From Terriglobia bacterium (GTDB lineage Bacteria; Acidobacteriota; Terriglobia; Terriglobales; Acidobacteriaceae), in assembly GCA_020073385.1 (NCBI GenBank), contig JAIQFH010000002.1:221295-285294 (forward strand): a DNA stretch of 64,000 nucleotides. Direction: 5' to 3'. The stretch's first letter is position 1. Each line of letters starts with the position of its first letter. The position numbers and the translations under genes are program-made. The notes beneath the pieces are model-generated. The model was not told the origin of the DNA. It ran no database searches and worked only from the letters and a program-made list of their open reading frames with translations. Shown piece after piece: positions 15,600 to 24,252 of the stretch.

Positions 15600-15838
15600 T
15601 CCCGCCAAGCGTCCCAATCTTCAAAGCTACCGGTAGGACCAACGATGTCCCCGACAATCTTCATCGTCCCCGCCATGCCCCCTAGGTGCCTTCCCTTGCC
15701 TTTTTCCGGCGACGGCGGGACCACTTCGGCGACCGGCTTCCCAAATCGCGTAACGCGGATCGGCCGTCGCGTTTTGCGCACTTCCTCGAGGATACCGAGG
15801 CATTTGGCTTTGAATACCGAGATAGCAATTTCCTTCAT
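15596..15838 (-). CDS. Antitoxin of the Phd/YefM type partnering the PIN toxin
   Basis: This is an 80-residue protein. Its N-terminus, MKEIAISVFKAKCLGILEEV ... TRRPIRVTRFGKPVAEVVPP, is the standard Phd/YefM DNA-binding and dimerisation fold. The C-terminus (MKIVGDIVGPTGSFEDWDAW) is the toxin-binding tail. ATG 15838 is used because the fold starts there and because the predicted transcript begins about two bases upstream; the alternative ATG at 15847 would add MFL. It would repress its own promoter through the palindrome at 15852-15872, alone or with the toxin. Confidence 0.85.
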   Translation of the reverse strand: MKEIAISVFKAKCLGILEEVRKTRRPIRVTRFGKPVAEVVPPSPEKGKGRHLGGMAGTMKIVGDIVGPTGSFEDWDAWRE

Positions 15839-15846
15839 AAGAAACA

Positions 15847-15875
15847 TTTATACCATGGTCAATGACCATGGTCAA
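15847..15875 (-). promoter_or_regulatory. Promoter of the toxin-antitoxin pair with a palindromic operator as its spacer
   Basis: On the minus strand, TTGACC (15870-15875) and TATAAA (15847-15852) are separated by exactly 17 bases. The spacer is the core of a perfect palindrome, CCATGGTCA-A-TGACCATGG (15853-15871, extending one base each side). Transcription would begin near 15840, only about two bases before the antitoxin ATG at 15838, giving a leaderless mRNA. A protein bound to this operator would directly block RNA polymerase. Confidence 0.7.
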
Positions 15876-15916
15876 ACTACGCTCGGGCTTCCGTCAAGTG
15901 CAGTTACAATCTTCCG

Positions 15917-16492
15917 ATGTTGTCGGCGACTCTGGCAATCCCGATAGACGGATTGAAGTTCCTATTGCTGGTGTTTGTCGGCGGAGGACTCCTGGCTCTC
16001 GGCCGCCGGAGTTCGCGGCTAGGCCCGACCCCCTCCGGAGACGCCCCCGGCAATACGCTTACGCCTGACGCCGCGGAACTGTTGCCGGGTGAAGTGTCCA
16101 ACCCGACGGTTTGGCCTCCGTCGACGGAAGAAGTCGCGGCTTCCCTGCCCTTCGATCCAGCCCTCGGGAACCTCCGCATCCGTGAGTTTTATTTCAAAAA
16201 AGCCGATGCGATTCCCGGGCCCGACGATCCCGAAGTCTTCGCCGACGAGCTGAACATCGAACTCTATGACCCGGACTCGGGGCACGCGTGGTGGCAGTCT
16301 TATTTCGTCGCCACTCCCCAGGGATTGGCTAGGCTGCTGCGCGAAAAGTCGTGGAGATATCTGCACGCGCCCGAGATTTTAGTTTTTCCTCGTTACAACC
16401 TCGAGGAGATCCGCCGCGCTGTCGTCAGCCGCATCAGGGCCGACCATGAGTTCTTCAAGGGCAAGGAGCAGGCGGATGAAGAATCGCTCTGA
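15917..16492 (+). CDS. Hypothetical single-pass membrane protein
   Basis: This is a 191-residue protein. One hydrophobic segment (about residues 11-28, LKFLLLVFVGGGLLALG) anchors it. A Pro/Gly-rich linker follows, then a soluble domain from about 85 with RIREFYFKKADAIPGPDDPEVFADELNIELYD and a W-W-Q-S-Y-F motif. I do not recognise the family. It is divergent from the toxin-antitoxin pair and shares their 40-base intergenic region. The coding character is good (third-position GC, no alternative long frame). Confidence 0.55.
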   Translation: MLSATLAIPIDGLKFLLLVFVGGGLLALGRRSSRLGPTPSGDAPGNTLTPDAAELLPGEVSNPTVWPPSTEEVAASLPFDPALGNLRIREFYFKKADAIPGPDDPEVFADELNIELYDPDSGHAWWQSYFVATPQGLARLLREKSWRYLHAPEILVFPRYNLEEIRRAVVSRIRADHEFFKGKEQADEESL

Positions 16493-16525
16493 CGCCTTGA
16501 TCTGACGTATAAGGCTACTCTATCG

Positions 16526-17473
<948 letters not shown>

Positions 17474-17479
17474 TCAATA

Positions 17480-17550
17480 ACCACAAAGGGCACTGAGGAA
17501 CACGAAGGAAATCCATCTCACTCGTTACTTCGCGTCCTTCGTGGTTCAAG
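17480..17550. repeat. Dispersed ccttcgtg repeats in inverted arrangement (copy 2)
   Basis: CCACAAAGGGCACTGAGGAA CACGAAGG (from 17480) is the reverse form of the repeat, and TTCGCGTCCTTCGTGGTTCA (17528-17547) is the forward form. Together they form a long imperfect inverted repeat between mdh and icd. Confidence 0.7.
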
Positions 17551-17557
17551 CAGTTCG

Positions 17558-18976
17558 TTACACCAGCACGCCTGCTCCCATATTCTCAATCATGCATCCT
17601 GCAAACTCGCTGGTCTTCACTTTCGTTGCACCCGGCATCAGGCGCTCGAAATCGTAGGTGACTTTCTTCTGCTCGATGGTGCGTTCCATGCTCTGCTCAA
17701 TCAAATCGGCGGCCTCGTTCCAGCCGAGATGGCGGAACATCATCACACCCGACAGAATTACTGAGCCCGGATTGATCACGTCTTTGTCGGCGTATTTCGG
17801 CGCCGTGCCGTGCGTGGCTTCGAAAATCGCATAGCCGTCGCCGATATTCGCACCGGGAGCAATTCCGAGTCCGCCAACCTGCGCGGCGCATGCATCGGAG
17901 ATATAGTCTCCATTCAGGTTCGGCGTGGCCAGCACCGAATACTCGTCGGCGCGCGTTACCACCTGCTGGAAGATCGAGTCCGCGATGCGGTCGTTGATCA
18001 TGATCTTCTTCTTCCACGCTCCGTTGCCGTGAGTCGAATAGATCGCGTCCAGCACCTCTTTCACTTCTTTTTCCACCGACTGCCGGAACGCAGGCGGCGC
18101 GAATTCCATGCCGGGTTCGATCATCTCGGCGTTCTGCGCCACACTCAGATTCGGATTCTTGTCCCTGTTGTCCAGAATCCAGCTCTCGCGTTCGGTGACG
18201 ACCTTGTCGCGAAATTCCTCGGTAGCAATCTCATAGCCCCACTTGCGGAAGGCGCCTTCGGTAAATTTCTGGATGTTGCCTTTATGCACGAGCGTCACCG
18301 TCTTGCGACCGCTCTCGATCGCATGCTGGATCGCCATGCGGACCAGGCGCTTGGTTCCAGTAACCGAGATCGGCTTGATCCCTACGCCTGAGTCGAGTCT
18401 GATCTGCTTCTTGCCGCCCTTCAGCATGTCCTTGTTCAGAAACTCGATCAACCTGGCGCAGTCGGCGGTTCCCTGCTCCCACTCGACGCCGGCATAGACG
18501 TCTTCTGTGTTCTCGCGGAAGATGACCACATCCATGCGCTCGGGATGCTTCACCGGCGAGGGCACACCGGTGTAGTACTTCACCGGACGCACGCAGCAAT
18601 AGAGGTCAAGAATCTGGCGCAAGGCTACGTTGAGGGAGCGAATCCCGCCGCCTACGGGCGTCGTCAGCGGTCCCTTGATGGCTACCCGGAACTCGCGGAT
18701 GGCCTCCACGGTATCGTCGGGCAGCCAGGTGTCGAACTTGGCCTTGGCCTTCTCCCCGGCAAATACTTCGTACCAGGCCACGCGGCGCTTCCCTTTGTAG
18801 GCCTTCTCCACCGCGGCATTGAAGACCCGAAGGGACGCTTTCCAGATGTCGCGGCCGGTTCCGTCGCCCTCGATGAACGGAATGATGGGATAGTCGGGAA
18901 CGTTGTACTTACCGTCGGCATAGCCAATCGTCTTTCCGTCTGCCGGTACCGCAACGCCGTTATAAGCGCCGGACAT
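17558..18976 (-). CDS. icd: Isocitrate dehydrogenase (NADP-dependent)
   Basis: This 472-residue enzyme oxidatively decarboxylates isocitrate to 2-oxoglutarate. Recognisable segments are [12 protein letters not shown], the S-L-N-V-A-L-R-Q active-site/phosphorylation loop, [60 protein letters not shown] and [12 protein letters not shown]. At 472 residues it is longer than the 416 of Escherichia coli, mostly through internal insertions. ATG 18976 has a GGAGG six bases upstream; the frame extends further but without conserved residues. The NADP preference is inferred from family type. Confidence 0.93.
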   Translation of the reverse strand: MSGAYNGVAVPADGKTIGYADGKYNVPDYPIIPFIEGDGTGRDIWKASLRVFNAAVEKAYKGKRRVAWYEVFAGEKAKAKFDTWLPDDTVEAIREFRVAIKGPLTTPVGGGIRSLNVALRQILDLYCCVRPVKYYTGVPSPVKHPERMDVVIFRENTEDVYAGVEWEQGTADCARLIEFLNKDMLKGGKKQIRLDSGVGIKPISVTGTKRLVRMAIQHAIESGRKTVTLVHKGNIQKFTEGAFRKWGYEIATEEFRDKVVTERESWILDNRDKNPNLSVAQNAEMIEPGMEFAPPAFRQSVEKEVKEVLDAIYSTHGNGAWKKKIMINDRIADSIFQQVVTRADEYSVLATPNLNGDYISDACAAQVGGLGIAPGANIGDGYAIFEATHGTAPKYADKDVINPGSVILSGVMMFRHLGWNEAADLIEQSMERTIEQKKVTYDFERLMPGATKVKTSEFAGCMIENMGAGVLV

Positions 18977-19024
18977 CGAAACCTCCGTGATCAGGAAATT
19001 CAGCCCCACGATGCAAAAACTGTC

Positions 19025-19030
19025 ATTATA
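19025..19030 (-). promoter_or_regulatory. Possible -10 element for icd
   Basis: On the minus strand TATAAT (19025-19030) lies about 49 bases upstream of the icd start. No good -35 hexamer is found at 16-18 bases, so this is a weak call. Confidence 0.3.
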
Positions 19031-19259
19031 TAGAGAATTTCGCGCAGGGCCCGCGGCCATTTTCCTCAGGCCGAAGTAGCGCACAGTTTGAGATTCGACA
19101 AATCCTCAGCACACTCTATGACGGCGTCCGGACAGCGGGCGTGATCCGAATCACTTCCTCGGGTGATTTCACGACAGCATGAAGACAATTCCAAGGTTTT
19201 ACACCTTGTGGGATAATCTCCACCAGACGTTTTGGGGTATCCGCGTTCTCGGAGGATCT

Positions 19260-19766
19260 ATGGGGTTCTGTGCTTTGCGCTGGATGTGTTGCCTTTTGTT
19301 GGTGTCGGCCTTCGGAGTTCCTGCCTTTGCGGATGGTTCCCACGACCGAACTCAGTTCGGTCATGATGTCACCGTCGGAAGCGACGAGAAAGTCGCGGAA
19401 GTGACCTGCTTCGGTTGCAGCGTTCGGATTCGCGGACGCGTCGATGGCGACGTCACCACTTTTGGGGGTAGCGTTGTGGTAGAGCGCGACGCCGTTATCG
19501 GAGGCGATACGACAACCTTTGGGGGAGACGTACGCCTCGACGGAGGCGCGACCGTCAAAGGCTTGACCGTGTTTGGCGGGCGCATCCGCCGCGATTCGGG
19601 AGCTACCGTGGGCGGCGATGTCACCACCTTTGGCGGCGGCGCTGCCTTGTGGCTGTTTATCGTTTTCGGCTTGCCCTTCTTGGTTCTGGGAGCGTTCATC
19701 GCACTCATCGTCTGGCTGGTCCGGCGCTTCACCCGGCCACCGCTACCGGTGGCAGCGCGAGTTTAG
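19260..19766 (+). CDS. Exported polymer-forming (bactofilin-like repeat) membrane protein
   Basis: This is a 168-residue protein. It starts with a signal peptide (to about residue 24, PAFA). It then has repeated beta-helix units with the pattern G-D-V-T-T-F-G-G: GRVDGDVTTFGGSVVVERDA, IGGDTTTFGGDVRLDGGA, VKGLTVFGGRIRRDSGA and VGGDVTTFGGG. A transmembrane helix and a basic tail follow (about 133-160). The repeats resemble bactofilin or DUF4097-type beta-helices. The inferred role is structural at the envelope. ATG 19260 is preferred over 19179 because GGAGGATCT lies just upstream and the signal peptide begins there. Confidence 0.7.
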   Translation: MGFCALRWMCCLLLVSAFGVPAFADGSHDRTQFGHDVTVGSDEKVAEVTCFGCSVRIRGRVDGDVTTFGGSVVVERDAVIGGDTTTFGGDVRLDGGATVKGLTVFGGRIRRDSGATVGGDVTTFGGGAALWLFIVFGLPFLVLGAFIALIVWLVRRFTRPPLPVAARV

Positions 19767-19770
19767 CTCG

Positions 19771-20391
19771 CTACCAGCGACGCGTGCCGAACGTTTTGCG
19801 GACGCCAACGCTCATGTAGCGTCCCCACGGGCCATTGTTTCCCAGGTCGGCCACCCCAAGATTTTTGTTCCTTGCGCCCAGTCGATCAAAGAGGAAATGC
19901 TGTGTGACGCGGAATTCGAAGCCCCTTGTGAGATAGATCCCCGCTCCCCATGAATGTTCGATGCCGATCGCGTCTGGCGACCAGGTATAAAGCGTCTTAG
20001 GTACATTCTTGCCGAAGAGAAATGCCGGCGCACCCCATACCATAAAACGCCGCAGCGGGCCGCGCCCAAAAGGGCGTACCTCCAGAATACCCGACAGCAT
20101 GTAGCGGGCAAACATGTTGCAAGGCGCATTCGCGCCCCCATCGACATAAGAGTTGCCGGCGCACAGGTTCGGATCGATCTCGTTGTGTGGCGGCGACAAA
20201 TCGAACTGGGCCCATCCCCACAACATATCTTTTGGAAAAAACATCCGGTCGTTCGGACCGGCCTCATGCCAGATGCCTGAGCTAGCGGAGGAACCGCTTC
20301 CGTTGGTGCTGACGGATGTCGAGGTCTGCGTTTGCGCTACGGCTATGGAGATTAAAACCGGAACGGCCAGAATCCAAGCCCACTGTTTCAT
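19771..20391 (-). CDS. Exported outer-membrane-like hypothetical protein
   Basis: This is a 206-residue protein with a signal peptide (KQWAWILAVPVLISIAVAQ). A Ser/Thr-rich stretch follows, then a domain with aromatic-rich alternating strands (MLWGWAQFDLSPP, YMLSGILEVRPFG, FMVWGAPAFLFG, GAGIYLTRGFEFRVTQHFLF) ending in YMSVGVRKTF. That is the pattern of a small outer-membrane beta-barrel. ATG 20391 follows GGGAGGCGAA. It is convergent with the polymer-forming gene; the stops are only five bases apart. Function unknown. Confidence 0.6.
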   Translation of the reverse strand: MKQWAWILAVPVLISIAVAQTQTSTSVSTNGSGSSASSGIWHEAGPNDRMFFPKDMLWGWAQFDLSPPHNEIDPNLCAGNSYVDGGANAPCNMFARYMLSGILEVRPFGRGPLRRFMVWGAPAFLFGKNVPKTLYTWSPDAIGIEHSWGAGIYLTRGFEFRVTQHFLFDRLGARNKNLGVADLGNNGPWGRYMSVGVRKTFGTRRW

Positions 20392-20683
20392 TTCGCCTCC
20401 CAAGTTGAATAGAGCGCCACATTGTAAACCTTCAGAAAAATGCGTCACGCCCACGGCTTCGTCTTGCTGCCTAGCGGGAACAGGAAGAGTAGTCGCTCTC
20501 GCGGACCAAACGGAGGAACACTTGAGGGCGCCTTCTTCCAGAATTCATATCTCATACCGGAATTCTTCCATTCACCGTACGTTTAACGGTGTGGGAATCG
20601 TGCTAACTCACATGAAACTAAAGGCATGCCGGTTTGGTGCGCCGATTGCACTATACGGAAGTACAGCAGAACCCAGGACCCCT
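20392..20683. other. Noncoding gap upstream of a small hypothetical gene
   Basis: Divergent promoter region for the outer-membrane-like gene (minus strand) and the small gene at 20684. I see no hairpin, repeat or clear promoter hexamers in it. Confidence 0.4.
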
Positions 20684-21025
20684 ATGCCCCAAGAGATTTC
20701 CGTCTCGTATCAAGCCATCAAGAGTAAGGTTTATCGCCTGATCGACGCACTCGTGGTGGGAGAAAAGAGCGAAGCCGAAGTGCAGGAGTCTGTGCGGCGC
20801 TGGTGGTCCCTGATCCACCCCGCCGATCGCCCGATCGCCCAAAAGTATCTTCTGATGGTTTTGGGACGTTCCAACTCCGCGCTCGATGCTATGGGTACCG
20901 AACTACTCTCTGTGAGCGGCTGCGAAACCGTGCAGCCACGAATGACCGAGCCCCTGCTTCCGACCAAGCGCATGCGTCTGGTCGAGCGCACGATGAAAGA
21001 AAACTCCGTGCGGACCGCCATCTAG
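20684..21025 (+). CDS. Small hypothetical protein
   Basis: This is a 113-residue soluble protein. The N-terminal 70 residues are mostly helical (SYQAIKSKVYRLIDALVVGE ... VQESVRRWWSLIHPADRPIAQKYLLMVL). The C-terminal part is basic. No motif that I recognise is present. ATG 20684 is chosen as the first with typical composition; the frame is open further upstream and ATG 20612 is an alternative. No strong ribosome-binding site is seen for either. It stands alone between an outer-membrane-like protein and a glutathione peroxidase-like gene. Confidence 0.45.
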   Translation: MPQEISVSYQAIKSKVYRLIDALVVGEKSEAEVQESVRRWWSLIHPADRPIAQKYLLMVLGRSNSALDAMGTELLSVSGCETVQPRMTEPLLPTKRMRLVERTMKENSVRTAI

Positions 21026-21156
21026 CCAGCTTTCTGACCCTGAGACATAAAATTTACATTTCCCCGGTTGCGCGCTGCTTCCTCTGCCCGTATCTTCTAT
21101 CTCATTCCGATTTTTTCTGTGGGCGTTAGAGAATCCGAATCCATCAGGAGCGGCAA

Positions 21157-21723
21157 ATGCAATCCCTTGTCTCCCGTACCTCGAAGTATCTTCTCGCTGG
21201 AGCAATTCTAATTATGGCAACGTCTCTATTCGCAGGATCCAGTCTTTACACCTTCACCTTAAACTCGATCGACGGCAAACCGGCCCCATTGGCGGACTAC
21301 AAAGGCAAGGTCGTACTCATCGTCAATGTCGCCAGCCAGTGCGGCTACACTCCCCAGTACAGCGCCCTGGAGGCCATCTACGAGAAGTACAAGGATCGAG
21401 GCTTTGTCATTGTGGGCTTCCCTGCCAATAACTTCGGCGCCCAGGAGCCAGGCACGAACGAGGAGATCAAGACGTTCTGCAGTCGCAAATACAACGTGAC
21501 TTTCCCCATGTACGCCAAGATCTCTGTCAAAGGGGCGGACCAAGCTCCCCTGTATGCCTACCTGACAAAGGAAACGGGAAAAGGGATCGCCGGCGAGATC
21601 CAATGGAACTTCACCAAGTTTCTTGTGGATCGCAACGGGAACGTGGTGCAACGCTTCGAACCCGCCGTCACCCCGGACTCGACAGATGTGACCACCGCGA
21701 TCGAGAAGCAACTGAAACCGTAG
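21157..21723 (+). CDS. Exported glutathione peroxidase-family protein
   Basis: This is a 188-residue thioredoxin-fold peroxidase with an N-terminal signal or anchor segment (YLLAGAILIMATSLFAG). Family signatures are GKVVLIVNVASQCGYTPQY (peroxidatic Cys in the place of selenocysteine), VGFPANNFGAQEPGTNEEI and the W-N-F-T-K-F motif with catalytic Trp/Asn; Gln in the tetrad is in FGAQEPG. It reduces hydroperoxides with thiols, usually thioredoxin in bacteria. Export suggests periplasmic peroxide defence. The start at 21157 follows AGGAGCGG. Confidence 0.88.
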   Translation: MQSLVSRTSKYLLAGAILIMATSLFAGSSLYTFTLNSIDGKPAPLADYKGKVVLIVNVASQCGYTPQYSALEAIYEKYKDRGFVIVGFPANNFGAQEPGTNEEIKTFCSRKYNVTFPMYAKISVKGADQAPLYAYLTKETGKGIAGEIQWNFTKFLVDRNGNVVQRFEPAVTPDSTDVTTAIEKQLKP

Positions 21724-21763
21724 CAGGAAAGCAGTTGTAGATGCGCCAATCTGGCCTTGATTG

Positions 21764-21890
21764 GGTTTCGGAGGCGCCTTCTCTCATAGATGGTTGGTTT
21801 TGAAAGGGCGCGGTTTCCAGCCGCGTCGTCGAGGGCGAGAAAAACACTCTGGCTTTAGCCGCTGGAGCGGAGTCGCTAAGCCGCCTCAGC
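21764..21890. repeat. Dispersed repeat, gggcgcgg...ggctttagccgctg type (copy 1)
   Basis: TTGAAAGGGCGCGGTTTCCA GCCGCG, then GGCGAGAAAAACACTCTGGC TTTAGCCGCTGGAGCGG. It aligns over its length with 44288-44345 and partly with 50161-50217. It occupies the gap between the glutathione peroxidase gene and the DoxX-like gene; nothing else is seen in 21724-22025. Confidence 0.6.
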
Positions 21891-22025
21891 GCCTGTTCAT
21901 CATCGGGGAGTCGTTCACCCAAGCTCTCGGTCAACCGCAGGGTTCAGTGAGTGGTAATGCCTGTTTGCAGCAGTCGGGTTGCCGATGACTACCACTTAGG
22001 AAATAATGCGGACGAGGCGTTCGGA

Positions 22026-22427
22026 ATGAAATCGGCTACAAAATCCGAACGGAATCGGGCTATCGTCTATTGGGTAACCACCGCGCTGCTCGCTTTCGAG
22101 CTCGGCCTCGGAGGAGTGTGGGACGTTTTGAAGGTGCCGCAGGTTCGCGGAGTTATGGACCGTCTAGGCTACCCCGCTTATTTCCTTGTCATTTTGGGGG
22201 TCTGGAAGCTCTTCGGTGCCATTGCGGTGATCATTCCGCGCTTTCCCCGGCTGAAGGAGTGGGCCTATGCAGGTGTAGTCTTCAACCTGACGGGCGCGCT
22301 CGCATCACACATCGCATCGGGATTGATCGACTCCGGCACGCTGGTGTATCTGGTTGTGATGATGGGAGTCACCACTGCCTCTTGGGCTTTACGCTCACCG
22401 TCCCGCCGCAATTTCCCGGCTAACTGA
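22026..22427 (+). CDS. DoxX-like family membrane protein
   Basis: This is a 133-residue protein with four predicted transmembrane helices. The layout matches the DoxX_2 (DoxX-like) family: WVTTALLAFELGLGGVWDVL, then LGYPAYFLVILGVWKLFGAIAVIIP, PRLKEWAYAGVVFNLTGALASHI and LVYLVVMMGVTTASWAL. The Y-P-x-Y-F, G-x-W-K and L-K-E-W-A-Y-A-G-x-x-F motifs are characteristic. Function is not established; many sit near oxidoreductases. ATG 22026 opens the typical N-terminus. The following region to 22587 has no gene. Confidence 0.75.
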   Translation: MKSATKSERNRAIVYWVTTALLAFELGLGGVWDVLKVPQVRGVMDRLGYPAYFLVILGVWKLFGAIAVIIPRFPRLKEWAYAGVVFNLTGALASHIASGLIDSGTLVYLVVMMGVTTASWALRSPSRRNFPAN

Positions 22428-22587
22428 GCCGACGATTTAGTCGTGACGTGTTGCAATAGTTCGCACGGCTAAGGAGCCCGGCATTTTAAGTGTAACGGCT
22501 GATTTGAACAACCGACTTTGCGTGCTGGGGAGTGCTCCCGGCTTAACTGGATTTCACCTCGCACCCCACCGTCGGAGTCTAGAATCA

Positions 22588-23046
22588 ATGCGTATTGCCC
22601 ACCCCATGGCTAACAAATCTCCAGTGGTCGCGCCCAACATTCGCGCAAGACTTGAAGCAGCGCGGATTGCTCGTCTGGCCACACGGGACGCAGATCGCAG
22701 GCCGCACGTGATTCCTATCTGCTTCGTCTGGGACGGCTCGGTCTTTTATTCTGCGATTGATCACAAGCCCAAGCGAGTATCTCGAACCCGGTTGACGCGG
22801 CTAAGAAACATTCAAGAGACACCACATGTTGCATTGCTCGTCGATCAATACGATGAAGATTGGACACGTCTGTGGTATGTGCTCGTGCGCGGAGAAGCGG
22901 AGCTGATTTCTTCGCCCGCGGAACGCAGACGGGCTATTCAACTCTTGCGAGCGAAGTATCCGCAGTATGACGCGAGCATGCTCGACGACGACGCTCCGGT
23001 GCTGCGCATTACTCCGATGCGGGTCGTCGCATGGGGCAACATATAG
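22588..23046 (+). CDS. PPOX-class (pyridoxamine oxidase-like) probable F420-dependent protein
   Basis: This is a 152-residue split-barrel flavin/F420-binding protein. Features are RIARLATRDADRRPHVIPICFVWDGSVFYSAIDHKPKR (split across strands 1-3), then NIQETPHVALLVDQYDEDWTRLWYVLVRGEAEL, which together match the TIGR03668-type PPOX family. Members bind F420 or flavin. ATG 22588 is chosen, with GGAG about 12 bases upstream; ATG 22606 is an alternative. It is convergent with an F420-type LLM oxidoreductase (23072), and both probably use the same deazaflavin cofactor. Cofactor choice is inference. Confidence 0.7.
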   Translation: MRIAHPMANKSPVVAPNIRARLEAARIARLATRDADRRPHVIPICFVWDGSVFYSAIDHKPKRVSRTRLTRLRNIQETPHVALLVDQYDEDWTRLWYVLVRGEAELISSPAERRRAIQLLRAKYPQYDASMLDDDAPVLRITPMRVVAWGNI

Positions 23047-23071
23047 TGCGCAACAGCCCGGTGGCTGCAAG

Positions 23072-24037
23072 CTACACATCCATCATTCCACGTAGTTGTT
23101 CCAGCAAAGACAGCCAGCGATCGAGCGATTGGCCTCCGGGAGAAAAGGCCGGATCAAAGAAGACTTCCTTTGCGCCGATCTTAGCGCAGCCCTTCACGTC
23201 TTCAGCGATCTGATCGCAAGAACCGCAGAAGATGTTTCGTTCCTTATCGATCGGCTTATCCGTGAGATCGAGAAGAGCGTGTACCACCATGCTGATGGAA
23301 TCTGGGTCGCGTCCAGCTTCTTTTGCTGTTTGCTTGATGCTCTCGAACATCTGAGCCATGACCGGTACTGGAAGAAGGATGGGATTCCAACCGTCGGCCA
23401 GTCTTGCGAGGCGTTTGAGTGCTGCGGGAACGAATGCACCAATGTAGATCGGTGGATGTGGCTTCTGCACGGGCTTGAGATCGATATAGGACTTGGGCAA
23501 ATCGAAAAACTTGCCGTGAAACTCAACTGGATTCGTGGTCCAAATAGCCTTTAGCAATGGCAGAAATTCATCCGCCCGAGCCCCTCGTTTCGTTATGTCA
23601 GCTCCGGTTGCATCCATTTCGTCTTTTGACCAGCCGAGACCCAAGCCGACGCACAGTCGACCGTTCGAGAGAACGTCAAGCGCGGTCAGTCGTCGTGCGA
23701 GCACTACGGGGTTGTGATAAGGCATGTCGAGAACGCTCGTACCCAGTCGGATTTTTGTCGTCTGACCGGCGACGAAGGTGAGCGCGTCAAGCGGATCGAG
23801 CACGTGTCGGTACGCTTCAGGCAGCGATCCGTCCGGCGTTCCGGGATATGGGGTTTGTAGCTTAACTGGATACAGCAACCGCTCGATCGTCCACAAACTG
23901 CTGTATCCGAGAGCCTCGGCGCGTTGCGCGACCTTCGTGACGGATTCTGTCGTGGCGACGGGGCCGATGTTTGGCAGGGAAAAAAACCAATTCTCATGGT
24001 ACCCCCCCAGGCAAAGATGGCGGGTATTTAACCACAA
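23072..24037 (-). CDS. LLM-class (luciferase-like) F420-dependent oxidoreductase, 5' end probably frameshifted
   Basis: This is a 321-residue TIM-barrel of the luciferase-like monooxygenase superfamily. It contains LPNIGPVATTESV, AEALGYSSLWTIERLL, DPLDALTFVAGQTTKIRLGTSVL, NPVVLARRLTALDVLSNGRL, VGLGLGWSKDEMDATG and GAFVPAALKRLARLADGWNP, typical of TIGR03619-type F420 enzymes. The listed start gives an odd leader (MWLNTRHLCLGGYHENW) before FSLPNIG. In another frame ATG AGA ATT GGT, beginning at 23996, gives MRIG, the usual family start. It would join FFSLPNIG if the run of seven T (minus strand; seven A at 23980-23986) had eight. So the start is either a real frameshift, slippage or an error. 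Confidence 0.75.
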   Translation of the reverse strand: MWLNTRHLCLGGYHENWFFSLPNIGPVATTESVTKVAQRAEALGYSSLWTIERLLYPVKLQTPYPGTPDGSLPEAYRHVLDPLDALTFVAGQTTKIRLGTSVLDMPYHNPVVLARRLTALDVLSNGRLCVGLGLGWSKDEMDATGADITKRGARADEFLPLLKAIWTTNPVEFHGKFFDLPKSYIDLKPVQKPHPPIYIGAFVPAALKRLARLADGWNPILLPVPVMAQMFESIKQTAKEAGRDPDSISMVVHALLDLTDKPIDKERNIFCGSCDQIAEDVKGCAKIGAKEVFFDPAFSPGGQSLDRWLSLLEQLRGMMDV

Positions 24038-24207
24038 ACATGCCGCCTCCGCAATTAGAACGGGTTGTTGTTGGAAGCGAGCTAGTCTCGTCGGGTAGAG
24101 TCGAGAAGAGGCGCAGTGACAGTAGCCTCCCGGTGGCGATTGGCGTGGCTTTCGCCCCGCCGCCTCAGTCCGGTTTGACGTAGTTCTGTTTCCTCTTCCC
24201 GCTCATC

Positions 24208-24242
24208 GAACTGGACAGGCACATTTCGTGCATCCAGCTCTC
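24208..24242 (-). ncRNA. Group II intron domain V
   Basis: On the minus strand GAGAGCTGGATGCACGAAAT pairs with the following GTGCCTGTCCAGTTC, giving a 34-35 base hairpin with a bulge and a GAA-type loop. It lies ten bases after the reverse transcriptase stop, the expected place. Domain V is the catalytic core of group II introns. Confidence 0.75.
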
Positions 24243-24252
24243 GGAGAAAGTT

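Noticed and set aside
24000..24250. Left attachment site (tRNA-Val 3' duplicate)
   Set aside because: No copy of the tggtaggcccgaatggattc end of the tRNA was found by eye in 23-26.6 kb.
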